Assembly (NCBI GenBank): GCA_947503715.1
Contig: CANNER010000001.1
Coordinates: forward strand, 310,001 to 374,000
Reading direction: 5' to 3'
Length of the DNA: 64,000 bases
Source of the DNA: an uncultured Caulobacterales bacterium
Lineage (GTDB): Bacteria; Pseudomonadota; Alphaproteobacteria; Caulobacterales; Maricaulaceae
Below are positions 8,983 through 17,435 of this stretch, in pieces. Under the pieces are notes generated by a model that had not been told where the DNA came from, did no database searches, and saw only the letters and a program-made list of their open reading frames with translations. Position 1 is the first letter of the stretch. Each line of letters begins with the position of its first letter. The position numbers were made by a program, and so were the translations under genes.

Positions 8983-9414
8983 TTACTCCGCAAGTCTCTC
9001 TAGCGTCTCCCGCATCTTAGCCGAAATTTTTACAGGCCGCCGCGTCTGCTCATCAACATATACATGCACGAACCTGCCCTGCGCGCTGGCTGTGGTTTCG
9101 TCATTCCGGAAGAGACCGATTTCATAGGTCACGCTGGATGACCCGATTTTCGCCGCGCGTAATCCTGCGACGACATCATCCGGAAAACTAATGGCGGAAA
9201 AGTAATCGCAAGACGTTCCGACGACGAGGCCTATGACTTTGCTTTTGCCTATCTCCAACAGCTCATTCTCGATCAACCACCGGTTCACAACCGTGTCGAA
9301 ATAGAAATAATAAACCGAATTATTCACATGCCCATAAACATCATTATCCGCCCAGCGCGTGGGGATCGTGAGGTGGTGCGGGTAGCTGTCGAGGGTGTTG
9401 GGGGTCGGTCGCAT
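8983..9414 (-). CDS. Acyl-CoA thioesterase, hot-dog (4HBT/YbgC-like)
   Basis: This is a 143-residue hot-dog-fold protein. The segment R-W-A-D-N-D-V-Y-G-H-V-N-N (residues 20-32) carries the catalytic Asp23 and the G-H-V-N motif of YbgC/FadM-type thioesterases, which hydrolyse acyl-CoA thioesters. It starts three bases after the end of the SdpI-like gene, so it is the last gene of a minus-strand operon with the alcohol dehydrogenase. A role in salvaging CoA during oxidation of acyl chains fits the neighbourhood. Confidence 0.85.
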   Translation of the reverse strand: MRPTPNTLDSYPHHLTIPTRWADNDVYGHVNNSVYYFYFDTVVNRWLIENELLEIGKSKVIGLVVGTSCDYFSAISFPDDVVAGLRAAKIGSSSVTYEIGLFRNDETTASAQGRFVHVYVDEQTRRPVKISAKMRETLERLAE

Positions 9415-9417
9415 GGA

Positions 9418-9792
9418 TTAGCCTGAAAATTTCATATTTATAATCAATATGGCGATGACCACAGCGCCTAAAATCATCAGGGTCGATAGACCCAGACTGA
9501 GCAGAAGGTTGATGACAGCCGTTCGATTCGCGCGTTTATAAACCCGCTCAATCATCATAATCGAAAGCAGAGCCGCCCCCGTCAGGGACCAGCCTAAAAC
9601 GGTATTCGAAGCATACCAGAGATCAGGATTGGTCAAGCTTTCCGGCGTTCTATATCCAATCATGCCATTTGGCGGCGTTTCTCCGGAAAGCAGCGGAATT
9701 GCAAGCCACAACGTTATGGCAGGAATCGCATAGGCGAAAATGCGCGCCAGAAATTCGTCTGCTCTGAAATTATCAAAGCCGTTTTTAAACAC
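9418..9792 (-). CDS. SdpI/YhfL-family small membrane protein
   Basis: This is a 124-residue integral membrane protein with about three hydrophobic segments. The middle part (M-I-G-Y-R-T-P-x-S around residue 42, then a W-x-x-x-N stretch) is the signature of the SdpI family, whose founding member gives immunity to a killing toxin in Bacillus; most proteobacterial members have unknown roles. The start is a GTG at 9792 with GGAG 8 bases upstream. The gene sits between alcohol dehydrogenase and thioesterase genes, which gives no clear functional hint. Confidence 0.75.
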   Translation of the reverse strand: MFKNGFDNFRADEFLARIFAYAIPAITLWLAIPLLSGETPPNGMIGYRTPESLTNPDLWYASNTVLGWSLTGAALLSIMMIERVYKRANRTAVINLLLSLGLSTLMILGAVVIAILIINMKFSG

Positions 9793-9810
9793 CGGGTTGC
9801 TCCCACAGAC

Positions 9811-10941
9811 TCACAAAATCGTTTCGTAAATTTTCACAACCGCCTCATGCGTCATCTCACGGGCATTGTTCATCAGCAGGCGGTCTTTTGTCATGGCGTC
9901 ATCTGCCATCATGTGGACGGCGTCCGCTGTGATATTCACCTCGTGTAGGCGCGTCGGGACTTTCGTCTCGGCCTTGATGCGGAGCATTTCATCGACGAGC
10001 GACGAGCCGTTTTGTCCCACACCTAAATCGCTCGCGATTTCGGCGTACCAGTGATCGGCCTCAGGCTGATTATATTTCATGACTTCCGTCAGGACGAGCG
10101 CATTGGAGAGGCCGTGTGGCACGTGGAAAAACCCGCCGAGCGGATAGGCGAGGGCGTGGACGGCGGCACAGGGCGCATTGGAAAAAGCTTGCCCGGCAAT
10201 CATCGCGCCCATCAGCATTTCATTGCGGGCGTCGATGTTGGTTGGCTCATTCACGGCCTGCACGATATTGTTTCGCAGCTTGCGTAATGCTGTCAGGGCA
10301 AGCGCGTCCGAGATCGGGTTTTTCAGACGGATGGAGGTGTAGGCTTCAATCGCATGGACCATTGCATCAATACCCGTACTCGCGGTGATTGACGCGGGCA
10401 GGCCGAGCGTAAGTTCCGCGTCCAGCAGCACGCGGTCCGCGTAGAGTGGGTCGGAAACGACGCCCTTCTTGGCCGTTTTCCCCGTTGTGAGAATGGCGAC
10501 ATTCGTAACCTCAGACCCCGTGCCGGATGTGGTCGGAATTAGGAGGAGCGGCAGGCGAGGGCCCTTGACCTGATCGACGCCATACATGGTCTCCAACGAT
10601 TGATCCGACCCTGCCAAACAGGCCGCGACCTTCGCCGTATCCATGGGCGATCCGCCGCCAAAGCCGATGACGAGGCCCGCATCAAACAGGCGCATATCAT
10701 TGGCGATTTGCTGGACGATGCTGTCCGGTGGGTCGGGCACGACCTGATCGTAAATCATGACGTCATATCCCGCATCGGACAGCGCCGCGACGCCCGCGTC
10801 CATCAGGCCGAGCTTGCGCACGCCCATATCGGTGACAATCGCGATGCGTTTATTCGTACAAAGCCCCTCGACAAAAAGATCAAGCTTGGCGGCCCCGCCG
10901 GGTGCGATACGAATGTCGGAAACGGTTTTGAATATGTGCAT
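9811..10941 (-). CDS. Iron-containing alcohol dehydrogenase
   Basis: The 376-residue protein belongs to the group III (Fe-ADH) family. The nucleotide-binding GGGSPMD motif is near residue 95, followed by the T-T-S-G-T-G-S-E-V-T segment, and the metal ligands lie in the M-V-H-A-I-E-A-Y and A-V-H-A-L-A-Y-P-L-G-G-F-F-H-V-P-H-G segments. It would interconvert alcohols and aldehydes with NAD(P). It is followed by the SdpI-like and thioesterase genes on the same strand with short gaps. The substrate is not evident. Confidence 0.88.
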   Translation of the reverse strand: MHIFKTVSDIRIAPGGAAKLDLFVEGLCTNKRIAIVTDMGVRKLGLMDAGVAALSDAGYDVMIYDQVVPDPPDSIVQQIANDMRLFDAGLVIGFGGGSPMDTAKVAACLAGSDQSLETMYGVDQVKGPRLPLLLIPTTSGTGSEVTNVAILTTGKTAKKGVVSDPLYADRVLLDAELTLGLPASITASTGIDAMVHAIEAYTSIRLKNPISDALALTALRKLRNNIVQAVNEPTNIDARNEMLMGAMIAGQAFSNAPCAAVHALAYPLGGFFHVPHGLSNALVLTEVMKYNQPEADHWYAEIASDLGVGQNGSSLVDEMLRIKAETKVPTRLHEVNITADAVHMMADDAMTKDRLLMNNAREMTHEAVVKIYETIL

Positions 10942-10995
10942 ATGGGATTCCTCTTAGGCTCTAGCTTGCCGTTGATTTTGAGCGTTGTCCACTTA

Positions 10996-11613
10996 TCAAG
11001 CCGCGCGCGTTGACCAACCGAACCAGATTGCCGTGAGCGCCAAAGCCAGCGCGAGTACTCGCCGCACCCAAAGGCTCCGTTTCGGATCGTCCAGAAAACG
11101 GTGAAATGTACCCGCAAAGGTGACGATTAAAAGATGCACGACTGTCGCGATCCCGACATAGAGCACGGTCAGACCGAAAATCTCTGACCAATCCGCCTCT
11201 CGCGAGGAGAGGAAGGTCGGCAGGACCGTGATGTAGAACAAGGCCGCTTTCGGGTTGAGCAGATTGACCGTCAGACCGTGCCGGAAATAGGTCAAATCGC
11301 TGGACGCCGATTCGGCTTTTTGCGGTGAGCTCTCGCCCGCTTCACGCCAACCTTCCCATGCGAGGTAGAGCAAATAAGCAATTCCGCCCCAGCGCAGAAT
11401 TTGAAACAGAATGGGATTTTGCGTGATAAGAGCCCCCACGCCTGCCGCACTGAGCAGCCCAATAAGTAAGAGCCCAATCGCGATCCCCGCCGTTGTGGCA
11501 AACCCATGCCGCCGTCCCTTGGTCGCGCTGATCAGCGCGAGAAAGGCCATATTCGGGCCGGGTGTGAGTTCGATCAGGATAGAGGCAGAGATAAAAGTGA
11601 GTAGATTTTCCAT
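10996..11613 (-). CDS. LysE/RhtB-family exporter
   Basis: This is a 205-residue inner-membrane protein with six hydrophobic segments. The N-terminal T-P-G-P-N-M motif (about residues 17-22) is characteristic of LysE/RhtB amino-acid and metabolite exporters. It stands 54 bases upstream of the alcohol dehydrogenase gene on the same strand, so it may share a transcript. The exported compound is unknown. Confidence 0.88.
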   Translation of the reverse strand: MENLLTFISASILIELTPGPNMAFLALISATKGRRHGFATTAGIAIGLLLIGLLSAAGVGALITQNPILFQILRWGGIAYLLYLAWEGWREAGESSPQKAESASSDLTYFRHGLTVNLLNPKAALFYITVLPTFLSSREADWSEIFGLTVLYVGIATVVHLLIVTFAGTFHRFLDDPKRSLWVRRVLALALALTAIWFGWSTRAA

Positions 11614-11638
11614 CGTGCTGCCGCGTAATTTTTATTCC

Positions 11639-11768
11639 TGTCATACCGACGCGGTGAAGCCGCCCGGTACCCATTCCGTGAGGCCAGCGAAATAGGCAGA
11701 TATTCATTTTCACTGCAAATTTCACGACATGGGCACCGGGCGACCCTACTGGCCGCGTCGGTGTGACA
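11639..11768. repeat. Double-hairpin palindromic element, copy 2
   Basis: The element is bounded by TGTCA (11639-11643) and TGACA (11764-11768). The left arm folds as TACCG...CGGTA with an inner GCGG-tgaa-GCCGC-like helix; the right arm, read inward, folds as CACCG...CGGTG. Both hairpins are followed by CCC. It lies downstream of the quinone-reductase gene and upstream of the LysE gene, both on the minus strand. Loops differ from those in copies 1, 3 and 4, so this is a subfamily member. Confidence 0.7.
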
Positions 11769-11776
11769 TCCTAATT

Positions 11777-12748
11777 TTATTCACCCATCGTCAGAATGAC
11801 TTTCCCCATCGCCTTGCGGCTCGTCAGTTCGTCAAACGCATCAGCAAACTTCTCCAGCGGATAGTGATTGCTGATCCTGGGTTTGATCTGGCCTGTTTGC
11901 AGCATTTGCATGATCTCCGCGATATTGCCCATATGGGCTTTGGGGTCACGTTGTGTCCACGCACCCCAGAAGACGCCGCGAATGTCGATGGATTTGAGGA
12001 GGCAGAGATTGAGCGGAATGCGCGGAATATCGCCCGCCGCAAAGCCGATGACCATGTAACGGCCGCCCCAATTCATCGCACGGACACAGGGTTCGGCGAA
12101 TTTATCGCCGACCGGATCGTAGAGCACGTCTGCGCCGCCTAACTCTTTGATGGCTTTTTTCAGGTCCATGTCATTTGAGTAATTGATGCCTTCATCCGCG
12201 CCGTGTTCTTTACAGACCGCGAGTTTCTCATCCGTGCTGGCACAGGCAATGACGCGCGCGCCCATGGCTTTGCCGAGTTCGACGGCGGCCAGTCCAACAC
12301 CGCCTGCCGCGCCCAGCACGACGAGCGTTTCGCCCGGCTGGAGGTTCGCGCGCTGCTTCAAGGCATAATAGGACGTGCCGTAAACGAGGACCAAGCCCGC
12401 AGCGATGTCGAACGGCATGTCGCCGATGGGGCCGACAACGGCGACGGGGGCGAGGACTTCGGTCGCAAAGGCCCCGACCTGCCCGAGATAGGCGACGCGG
12501 TCGCCGACCTTCAGGTGTTTCACGTCATCGGCGACTTCGCTGATAATGCCCGCCGCTTCGCCGCCGGGAATGAAGGGGAAGGGCGGTTGGGCTTGGTATT
12601 TGCCTTCCGCGATGAGGATGTCGGGAAAGTTCACGCCTGCCGCTTTTAGTGCAATGCGGACATGGCCGGGTTTCATAGGCGAGGGAGTGACATCCTCGAC
12701 CGCGTGTTTGTGATAATCTTGGAATTTGTGTACGTTTAAAGCTCTCAT
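11777..12748 (-). CDS. NADPH:quinone oxidoreductase-like zinc-independent MDR enzyme
   Basis: The 323-residue medium-chain dehydrogenase/reductase has an N-terminal GroES-like domain and a Rossmann domain with L-G-A-A-G-G-V-G-L-A-A at about residues 148-158. No structural-zinc cysteine cluster is present, as in quinone oxidoreductases and enoyl reductases. I chose the ATG at 12748, which overlaps the stop of the upstream enoyl-CoA hydratase gene as ATGA; an in-frame TTG at 12760 is less likely. The coupling suggests that it reduces an enoyl or quinone-like intermediate in the same pathway. Confidence 0.85.
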   Translation of the reverse strand: MRALNVHKFQDYHKHAVEDVTPSPMKPGHVRIALKAAGVNFPDILIAEGKYQAQPPFPFIPGGEAAGIISEVADDVKHLKVGDRVAYLGQVGAFATEVLAPVAVVGPIGDMPFDIAAGLVLVYGTSYYALKQRANLQPGETLVVLGAAGGVGLAAVELGKAMGARVIACASTDEKLAVCKEHGADEGINYSNDMDLKKAIKELGGADVLYDPVGDKFAEPCVRAMNWGGRYMVIGFAAGDIPRIPLNLCLLKSIDIRGVFWGAWTQRDPKAHMGNIAEIMQMLQTGQIKPRISNHYPLEKFADAFDELTSRKAMGKVILTMGE

Positions 12749-13572
12749 TTTTTGTTCCAATTCGGTTTCCGCTTCTCAACAAAGCTCGTTATGCCTTCCA
12801 CGCCCTCATCAGACATCATGCAGTCTGCAAACACATTTGCGGCGTAATCCATCATCTCTGCGCCTGACTTATCGCGGGAGGAGAGGATAAGGTGTTTCGT
12901 CGCCGCGATGGCTCCGGGAGCGCATTTCATCACGCCGCGTTTTATCTCGGCTTCTTTATCATCTAATTCGTCGGGGCTGACCACCACGTGGTCGACCAAA
13001 CCGTAATCCACCGCCTCGCGTCCCGTAAATCTCGCCCCCGTGAGCATAATCCGGCGGGCCGTAGGTAGCCCCACTCTGGCGACGACGAAGGGCGCGATTT
13101 GCGCGGGCGGAATGCCGATCATGGTCTCGGTTAGACTAAACTTCGTGTCTTCCGTCGCGACAATCACGTCCCCGCAACACATCAGGCCGAGCCCGCCCGC
13201 AATGGCTGCGCCCTCGACGAGGACGATCACGACTTGCGGCATTTCATTGAGGGATAGCAGCACATCGCCGATCCCGCGATTCATCTTCGCGACTTCGGCT
13301 TTGCCCACACCGGGGGCCTGCATCGCGTTGAAACTTTTCAGGTCCCCGCCCGAGCAGAAAATGTCGTGCTTCCCCCGCAAGGTAATCCCGCGCACGGAAC
13401 GGTCATCGCGCACGCTGTCCATCACGGCGAGCAATTCCGCGCACATCGCGTCATTGATCGCATTGCGACTTTTCGGGTTATCCAGCCAGATTGTCAGCCA
13501 GCCTTCCGCGAGGTCGAGTTGCAGAACGGTCGTGTCCGGTAATTTTTGCATAGAGACTTTCATAAACGTCAT
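12745..13572 (-). CDS. Enoyl-CoA hydratase/isomerase (crotonase) family
   Basis: About 275 residues of crotonase fold. Oxyanion-hole segments are present (C-S-G-G-D-L near residue 80 and G-A-A-I-A-G-G-L-G-L near 125), followed by the E-T-M-I-G-I-P-P-A-Q stretch with a candidate catalytic Glu. It would hydrate or isomerise an unsaturated acyl-CoA. The start is uncertain: ATG codons at 13572, 13563 and 13551 are all possible, none has a strong ribosome site, and the frame is open to 13647. Overlap with the downstream reductase gene (ATGA) shows coupling. It is divergent from the thiolase gene. Confidence 0.82.
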   Translation of the reverse strand: MTFMKVSMQKLPDTTVLQLDLAEGWLTIWLDNPKSRNAINDAMCAELLAVMDSVRDDRSVRGITLRGKHDIFCSGGDLKSFNAMQAPGVGKAEVAKMNRGIGDVLLSLNEMPQVVIVLVEGAAIAGGLGLMCCGDVIVATEDTKFSLTETMIGIPPAQIAPFVVARVGLPTARRIMLTGARFTGREAVDYGLVDHVVVSPDELDDKEAEIKRGVMKCAPGAIAATKHLILSSRDKSGAEMMDYAANVFADCMMSDEGVEGITSFVEKRKPNWNKK

Positions 13573-13645
13573 TTGATTATCGCGCGCAATAGGGCATAAC
13601 TGAATCATATTCAATTTTCCAAGTCCACCGTTCAGGAGTTCTCCC

Positions 13646-14821
13646 ATGCGCGAAGCCGTCCTCGTCTCTACCGCCCGTACCCCGATTGGCCGCGCCTATC
13701 GCGGGGCTTTCAACAACACGCCGTCCCCAACACTCGCGGGTCACTGTATCGATCATGCGGTCAAACGTGCCGGTATTGACGGAGCTTTGGTCGAAGACGT
13801 CGTTATGGGCTGCGCCCTGCAACAGGGCGTTCAGGTCACAGTGGGCCGGAATGCGGTGCTCGCCTCAAACCTGCCCGTGACTGTGCCCGCCATGAGCGTG
13901 GATCGTCAGTGTTCCTCCGGCATGGTCGCGATTGGCATTGCCGCGCGCAAGATTATGTGCGGCGAAGTCGACATTGCCATTGGCGGCGGTGTGGACAGCA
14001 TTTCCATGGTCCAAACGCCGGAAATGCGCGTTGCGCCCGATATGAACGTCATCAAGAAACACCCCAACGCCTATATCCAAATGATCGACACGGCGGAGAT
14101 TGTGGCGGAACGTTACGGCGTCTCGCGTGAGCGGATGGACGAATACGCGCTGATCTCTCAGCAGCGCACACATGCCGCGCAGGAAGCGGGCGCCTTTGAC
14201 GACGAAATCGTCCCGCTCGCCTCGACGATGAAAGTCATGAATAAGGAAACGAAAGAAGTGACCGAACATGAGGTCACATTGGAAAAAGACGAGGGCAACC
14301 GCCCCGGCACGAATATCGAAGGTCTGAACGGCCTGAAACCCGTGCGCGGTCCGGGCAAGACGATTACGGCGGGCAATGCGTCACAGCTGTCTGATGGCGC
14401 GTCCGTCTCCGTCCTGATGGATTCCAAGACGGCTGAAAAGCACGGTCTGGAGCCGCTTGGCTATTATCGCGGCATGGCCGTCGCAGGGCTCGAGCCGGAT
14501 GAAATGGGCATTGGCCCGATCTATGCCGTGCCAAAACTCCTCGCGCAGCATGGTCTGAAAATGGAAGATATCGATCTGTGGGAGCTGAATGAGGCTTTCG
14601 CCGTGCAGGTACTCTATTGCGCGGACAAACTCGGCATTCCGATGGAAAAAATGAACGTCAATGGCGGCGCGATTTCTGTGGGCCATCCATATGGGATGAG
14701 TGGCGCACGGATGTCTGCGCATGCTTTGATCGAAGGTAAACGTCGGGGTGCGAAATATGTTGTGAGTACGATGTGTATCGGAGGCGGCATGGGCGCGGCT
14801 GGGCTTTTTGAAGTTGCTTAG
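13646..14821 (+). CDS. Acetyl-CoA acetyltransferase / 3-ketoacyl-CoA thiolase
   Basis: This is a full-length 391-residue thiolase with the nucleophile Cys89 (D-R-Q-C-S-S-G-M), His347 ([10 protein letters not shown]) and the acid/base Cys377 (C-I-G-G-G-M-G). AGGAG lies 8 bases before the ATG. It would carry out the thiolytic last step of beta-oxidation, or the reverse condensation. It opens a plus-strand run with a small unknown gene, an SDR, two acyl-CoA dehydrogenases and a MaoC hydratase, which together cover all steps of a beta-oxidation cycle. Confidence 0.9.
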   Translation: MREAVLVSTARTPIGRAYRGAFNNTPSPTLAGHCIDHAVKRAGIDGALVEDVVMGCALQQGVQVTVGRNAVLASNLPVTVPAMSVDRQCSSGMVAIGIAARKIMCGEVDIAIGGGVDSISMVQTPEMRVAPDMNVIKKHPNAYIQMIDTAEIVAERYGVSRERMDEYALISQQRTHAAQEAGAFDDEIVPLASTMKVMNKETKEVTEHEVTLEKDEGNRPGTNIEGLNGLKPVRGPGKTITAGNASQLSDGASVSVLMDSKTAEKHGLEPLGYYRGMAVAGLEPDEMGIGPIYAVPKLLAQHGLKMEDIDLWELNEAFAVQVLYCADKLGIPMEKMNVNGGAISVGHPYGMSGARMSAHALIEGKRRGAKYVVSTMCIGGGMGAAGLFEVA

Positions 14822-14830
14822 AGCCCGATC

Positions 14831-15181
14831 TTGCCCCGTTATAAGTGCCTCATTCAAGGTGAGAACTTTTTGATGGACCGTGAAGACGGTGAAACGCTTA
14901 TGGGGTTTTATACTACACGTTTTGTAAGAGCTACGAATCCAAAAGAAGCCGAGTTGAAATGTCTTCGGCTCCTTAGAAGAAAAGATGAATACGGAAACAA
15001 AAGAAATAGTGGGCGTAAAGGATCGGCTAAAGTCTATTTTTTAGATATTACGAAGGCGAAAAGGCAATCTTCGTTTTCATTTGGAAAAGGCAACGTCTTT
15101 TTCAGAATGATTGATGTGGATGAAAATGGCGAACATCTTGATGCTTTGGAAATTGAGTTGGAAGCCCACGCAAAATGGTGA
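14831..15181 (+). CDS. Small conserved protein of unknown function, AT-rich gene
   Basis: This is a 116-residue soluble protein that begins P-R-Y-K-C-L-I-Q-G-E-N-F-L and continues with G-F-Y-T-T-R-F-V; I recall this N-terminal pattern from small hypothetical proteins in diverse bacteria, but I know of no function. The start is probably the TTG at 14831, because the conserved N-terminus begins there; an ATG at 14873 with GGTGAG upstream would remove it. Base composition is about 40% G+C against about 57% in flanking genes, which points to recent acquisition. The stop overlaps the region just before the SDR start. Confidence 0.6.
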   Translation: MPRYKCLIQGENFLMDREDGETLMGFYTTRFVRATNPKEAELKCLRLLRRKDEYGNKRNSGRKGSAKVYFLDITKAKRQSSFSFGKGNVFFRMIDVDENGEHLDALEIELEAHAKW

Positions 15182-15186
15182 AAAAC

Positions 15187-16104
15187 ATGAATAAAATCGA
15201 ATTCGAAAACCGCGTCGCAATCGTCACCGGCGCAGGTGGAGGCCTCGGTCGCTCGCACGCGCTGGCCCTCGCGGCGCGTGGCGTGAAAGTTGTCGTCAAC
15301 GACCTTGGCGGATCTGTGGATGGTACAGGCGGCGGCGCGACGATGGCGGAGAATGTCGTCGCAGAAATTATTGCGGCGGGCGGCGAAGCCATGGCGAATG
15401 GCGCGAATGTCACCAATGCCGACGACGTCCAGGCCATGGTCGATGCGACGATTGAAAAATGGGGCAAGGTTGACATCCTCGTCAATAATGCGGGTATCCT
15501 CCGCGATAAATCTTTCTCCAAAATGGACGTTGCGGATTGGGATCTGGTCGTCGCGGTTCATCTCAAAGGCTCCATGCTCTGCACGAAAGCGGTCTGGAAC
15601 CACATGAAGGCGAATGGCTATGGTCGGATCGTCATGACGACATCGTCTTCGGGCATGTATGGCAACTTTGGCCAAACAAATTACGGCGCGGCCAAGGCCG
15701 GCCTGTCCGGTTTTATGCGCACACTCTGTCTCGAAGGGGCGAAATATGACATCCGCGTCAACACGCTCTCGCCGACAGCGCGGTCCCGCATGACGGAAAA
15801 CCTGATGCCGGAAGAAATTCTAGAAAAGCTGACGGTTGAGTCTGTATCGGCAGGTCTGGTCTATCTCGTCTGCGACGACGCGCCCAATCGCATGATCCTC
15901 TGCGCTGGGGCAGGAGGCTATTCCGAGACGAAAGTGTTCGAAACCTCCGGCATCAACCTCGCAGAAGGTGACCAAACGGCGGAGAATGTCGCGAAATTTA
16001 TCGATAAAATTCGCGACACGTCGGACATGGAAGAATTTACAAATGGCGGGCAGCAAGGAGCCAAATTCCTGACCCGCATCCAAAAGGGCGAGTTCCAGAA
16101 ATAG
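15187..16104 (+). CDS. SDR-family hydroxyacyl-CoA dehydrogenase (17beta-HSD4/MFE-2-like)
   Basis: The 305-residue short-chain dehydrogenase has T-G-A-G-G-G-L-G (residues 14-21), N-N-A-G (100-103), serines at 153-155, Tyr166 and Lys170. The long insertion after beta-2 (V-N-D-L-G-G-S-V-D-G-T-G) is typical of the 3-hydroxyacyl-CoA dehydrogenase unit of peroxisomal multifunctional enzyme 2 and of bacterial steroid side-chain enzymes. I chose ATG 15187 with GGTGA upstream; ATG 15175 overlaps the previous stop. The next genes encode acyl-CoA dehydrogenases and a MaoC hydratase, so it probably oxidises the 3-hydroxyacyl-CoA. Confidence 0.87.
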   Translation: MNKIEFENRVAIVTGAGGGLGRSHALALAARGVKVVVNDLGGSVDGTGGGATMAENVVAEIIAAGGEAMANGANVTNADDVQAMVDATIEKWGKVDILVNNAGILRDKSFSKMDVADWDLVVAVHLKGSMLCTKAVWNHMKANGYGRIVMTTSSSGMYGNFGQTNYGAAKAGLSGFMRTLCLEGAKYDIRVNTLSPTARSRMTENLMPEEILEKLTVESVSAGLVYLVCDDAPNRMILCAGAGGYSETKVFETSGINLAEGDQTAENVAKFIDKIRDTSDMEEFTNGGQQGAKFLTRIQKGEFQK

Positions 16105-16126
16105 GGGCCCCAACAGGGAGAGTAAG

Positions 16127-17302
16127 ATGACTGATTTACAAACATTTAGAACCGAAGCCCGCGCGTGGCTGGAAGACAATTGCCCGCCGGAAATGCGCGA
16201 GCCGATGAAGGGCGACAAAGATGCCTGTTGGGGTGGACGCAATTTCACCTTCCAAAGCGAGGCGCAGAAAGTCTGGTTGGAGCGCATGGTCGCGCAAGGG
16301 TGGACCGTCCCAACCTGGCCAAAGGAATATGGCGGGGCAGGATTGTCGCGTCAGGAAGAGATTGTTCTCTTGCAGGAAATGAAGCGCATCAATGCGCGAA
16401 ACCCGCTCTCCTCCTTTGGCATTTGGATGCTTGGGCCGGCCCTGCTGAAATTCGGCACGGAAGAGCAGAAGCTTGAGCATTTACCGCCCATCGCGCGCGG
16501 TGAAATCCGTTGGTGTCAGGGATATTCAGAGCCGGGCGCAGGCTCCGATCTCGCCTCACTCAAGACCAAGGCCGAAGACAAGGGCGATCACTATATCGTC
16601 AATGGGCAGAAGGTTTGGACATCCTATGCCGATCAAGCCGACTGGATTTTCTGTCTCGTCCGCACGGATAATACGGGCAAGAAACATCACGGCATTTCCT
16701 TCGTCCTGTTCGACATGGCGAGTGAGGGTGTGGAAGCGCGTCCGATTAAACTCATTTCCGGCCGGTCGCCATTCTGTGAAACCTTCCTGACGGATGTCAA
16801 AGTCCTCAAGAAAAACCTCGTCGGGGAAGAGCATAAGGGTTGGTCCATTGCGAAATATCTCCTGACGCATGAGCGGGAAATGATCGGCAATCAGGAAGGT
16901 GTCACACGTCCGCTCCACGAAATCGCGGCAGGGTCACTCGGTCTGACGGATGGCAAGCTCGCCGACCCGATGCTCCGCGCAAAAGTGGCCGAAGCCGAGA
17001 TTGACGAATGGGCGTTTAACCTGACCATGAAACGTAAATTGGCCGAAGCCAAAGCGGGCGCCTCCCTCGGCGCGGATAGCTCCATGCTGAAATATTACGG
17101 CACAGAGCTGAATAAGCGAAAGTTCGAATTGATGATGGATGCAACGGGCCATGAGGGTCTGGAGTGGGAATCGGAACGTTCCAATGACGGCAAAATGGCG
17201 CGCAGCTGGTTGCGGACAAAAGGTAACTCCATTGAAGGCGGCACGAGTGAGGTTCAGTTGAACATTATCAGCAAGCACATCCTTCAACTGCCGGGCGCGT
17301 AG
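16127..17302 (+). CDS. Acyl-CoA dehydrogenase, catalytic-type subunit
   Basis: This is a 391-residue FAD enzyme of the acyl-CoA dehydrogenase family with the G-Y-S-E-P-G-A-G-S-D-L signature near residues 129-139 and the V-W-T-S-Y segment. The C-terminal motif I-E-G-G-T-S-E-V-Q places Glu370 where the catalytic base lies in medium-chain dehydrogenases. GGGAG precedes the ATG. A second acyl-CoA dehydrogenase gene follows after a structured 133-base gap. Pairs like this form alpha2beta2 heterotetramers in actinobacterial steroid catabolism, with the catalytic Glu on one chain only; the same arrangement is proposed here. Confidence 0.88.
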   Translation: MTDLQTFRTEARAWLEDNCPPEMREPMKGDKDACWGGRNFTFQSEAQKVWLERMVAQGWTVPTWPKEYGGAGLSRQEEIVLLQEMKRINARNPLSSFGIWMLGPALLKFGTEEQKLEHLPPIARGEIRWCQGYSEPGAGSDLASLKTKAEDKGDHYIVNGQKVWTSYADQADWIFCLVRTDNTGKKHHGISFVLFDMASEGVEARPIKLISGRSPFCETFLTDVKVLKKNLVGEEHKGWSIAKYLLTHEREMIGNQEGVTRPLHEIAAGSLGLTDGKLADPMLRAKVAEAEIDEWAFNLTMKRKLAEAKAGASLGADSSMLKYYGTELNKRKFELMMDATGHEGLEWESERSNDGKMARSWLRTKGNSIEGGTSEVQLNIISKHILQLPGA

Positions 17303-17402
17303 CGTTAAATCGACGATTGATAATCGTCGATAGCGAAGCGCGGACCGCCTTAATGGTGGTCCGAAAGGCAGGCGGCGACAGCCGCGCCGATCACATTTAA
17401 CG
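17303..17402. repeat. Palindromic three-hairpin element between the acyl-CoA dehydrogenase genes
   Basis: The element begins right after the stop codon and is bounded by 8-bp inverted ends CGTTAAAT (17303-17310) and ATTTAACG (17395-17402). Inside are three perfect or near-perfect hairpins: 9-bp stem TCGACGATT/AATCGTCGA with a 3-base loop (17310-17330), 9-bp stem CGGACCGCC/GGTGGTCCG (17341-17363) and GCGGC/GCCGC (17372-17385). No T run follows, so it is not a standard terminator. It could be an inserted palindromic repeat or an mRNA-processing or stability structure. Confidence 0.65.
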
Positions 17403-17435
17403 ACTGCAAAGACAATCGTATTAAAGGAATAAAAA

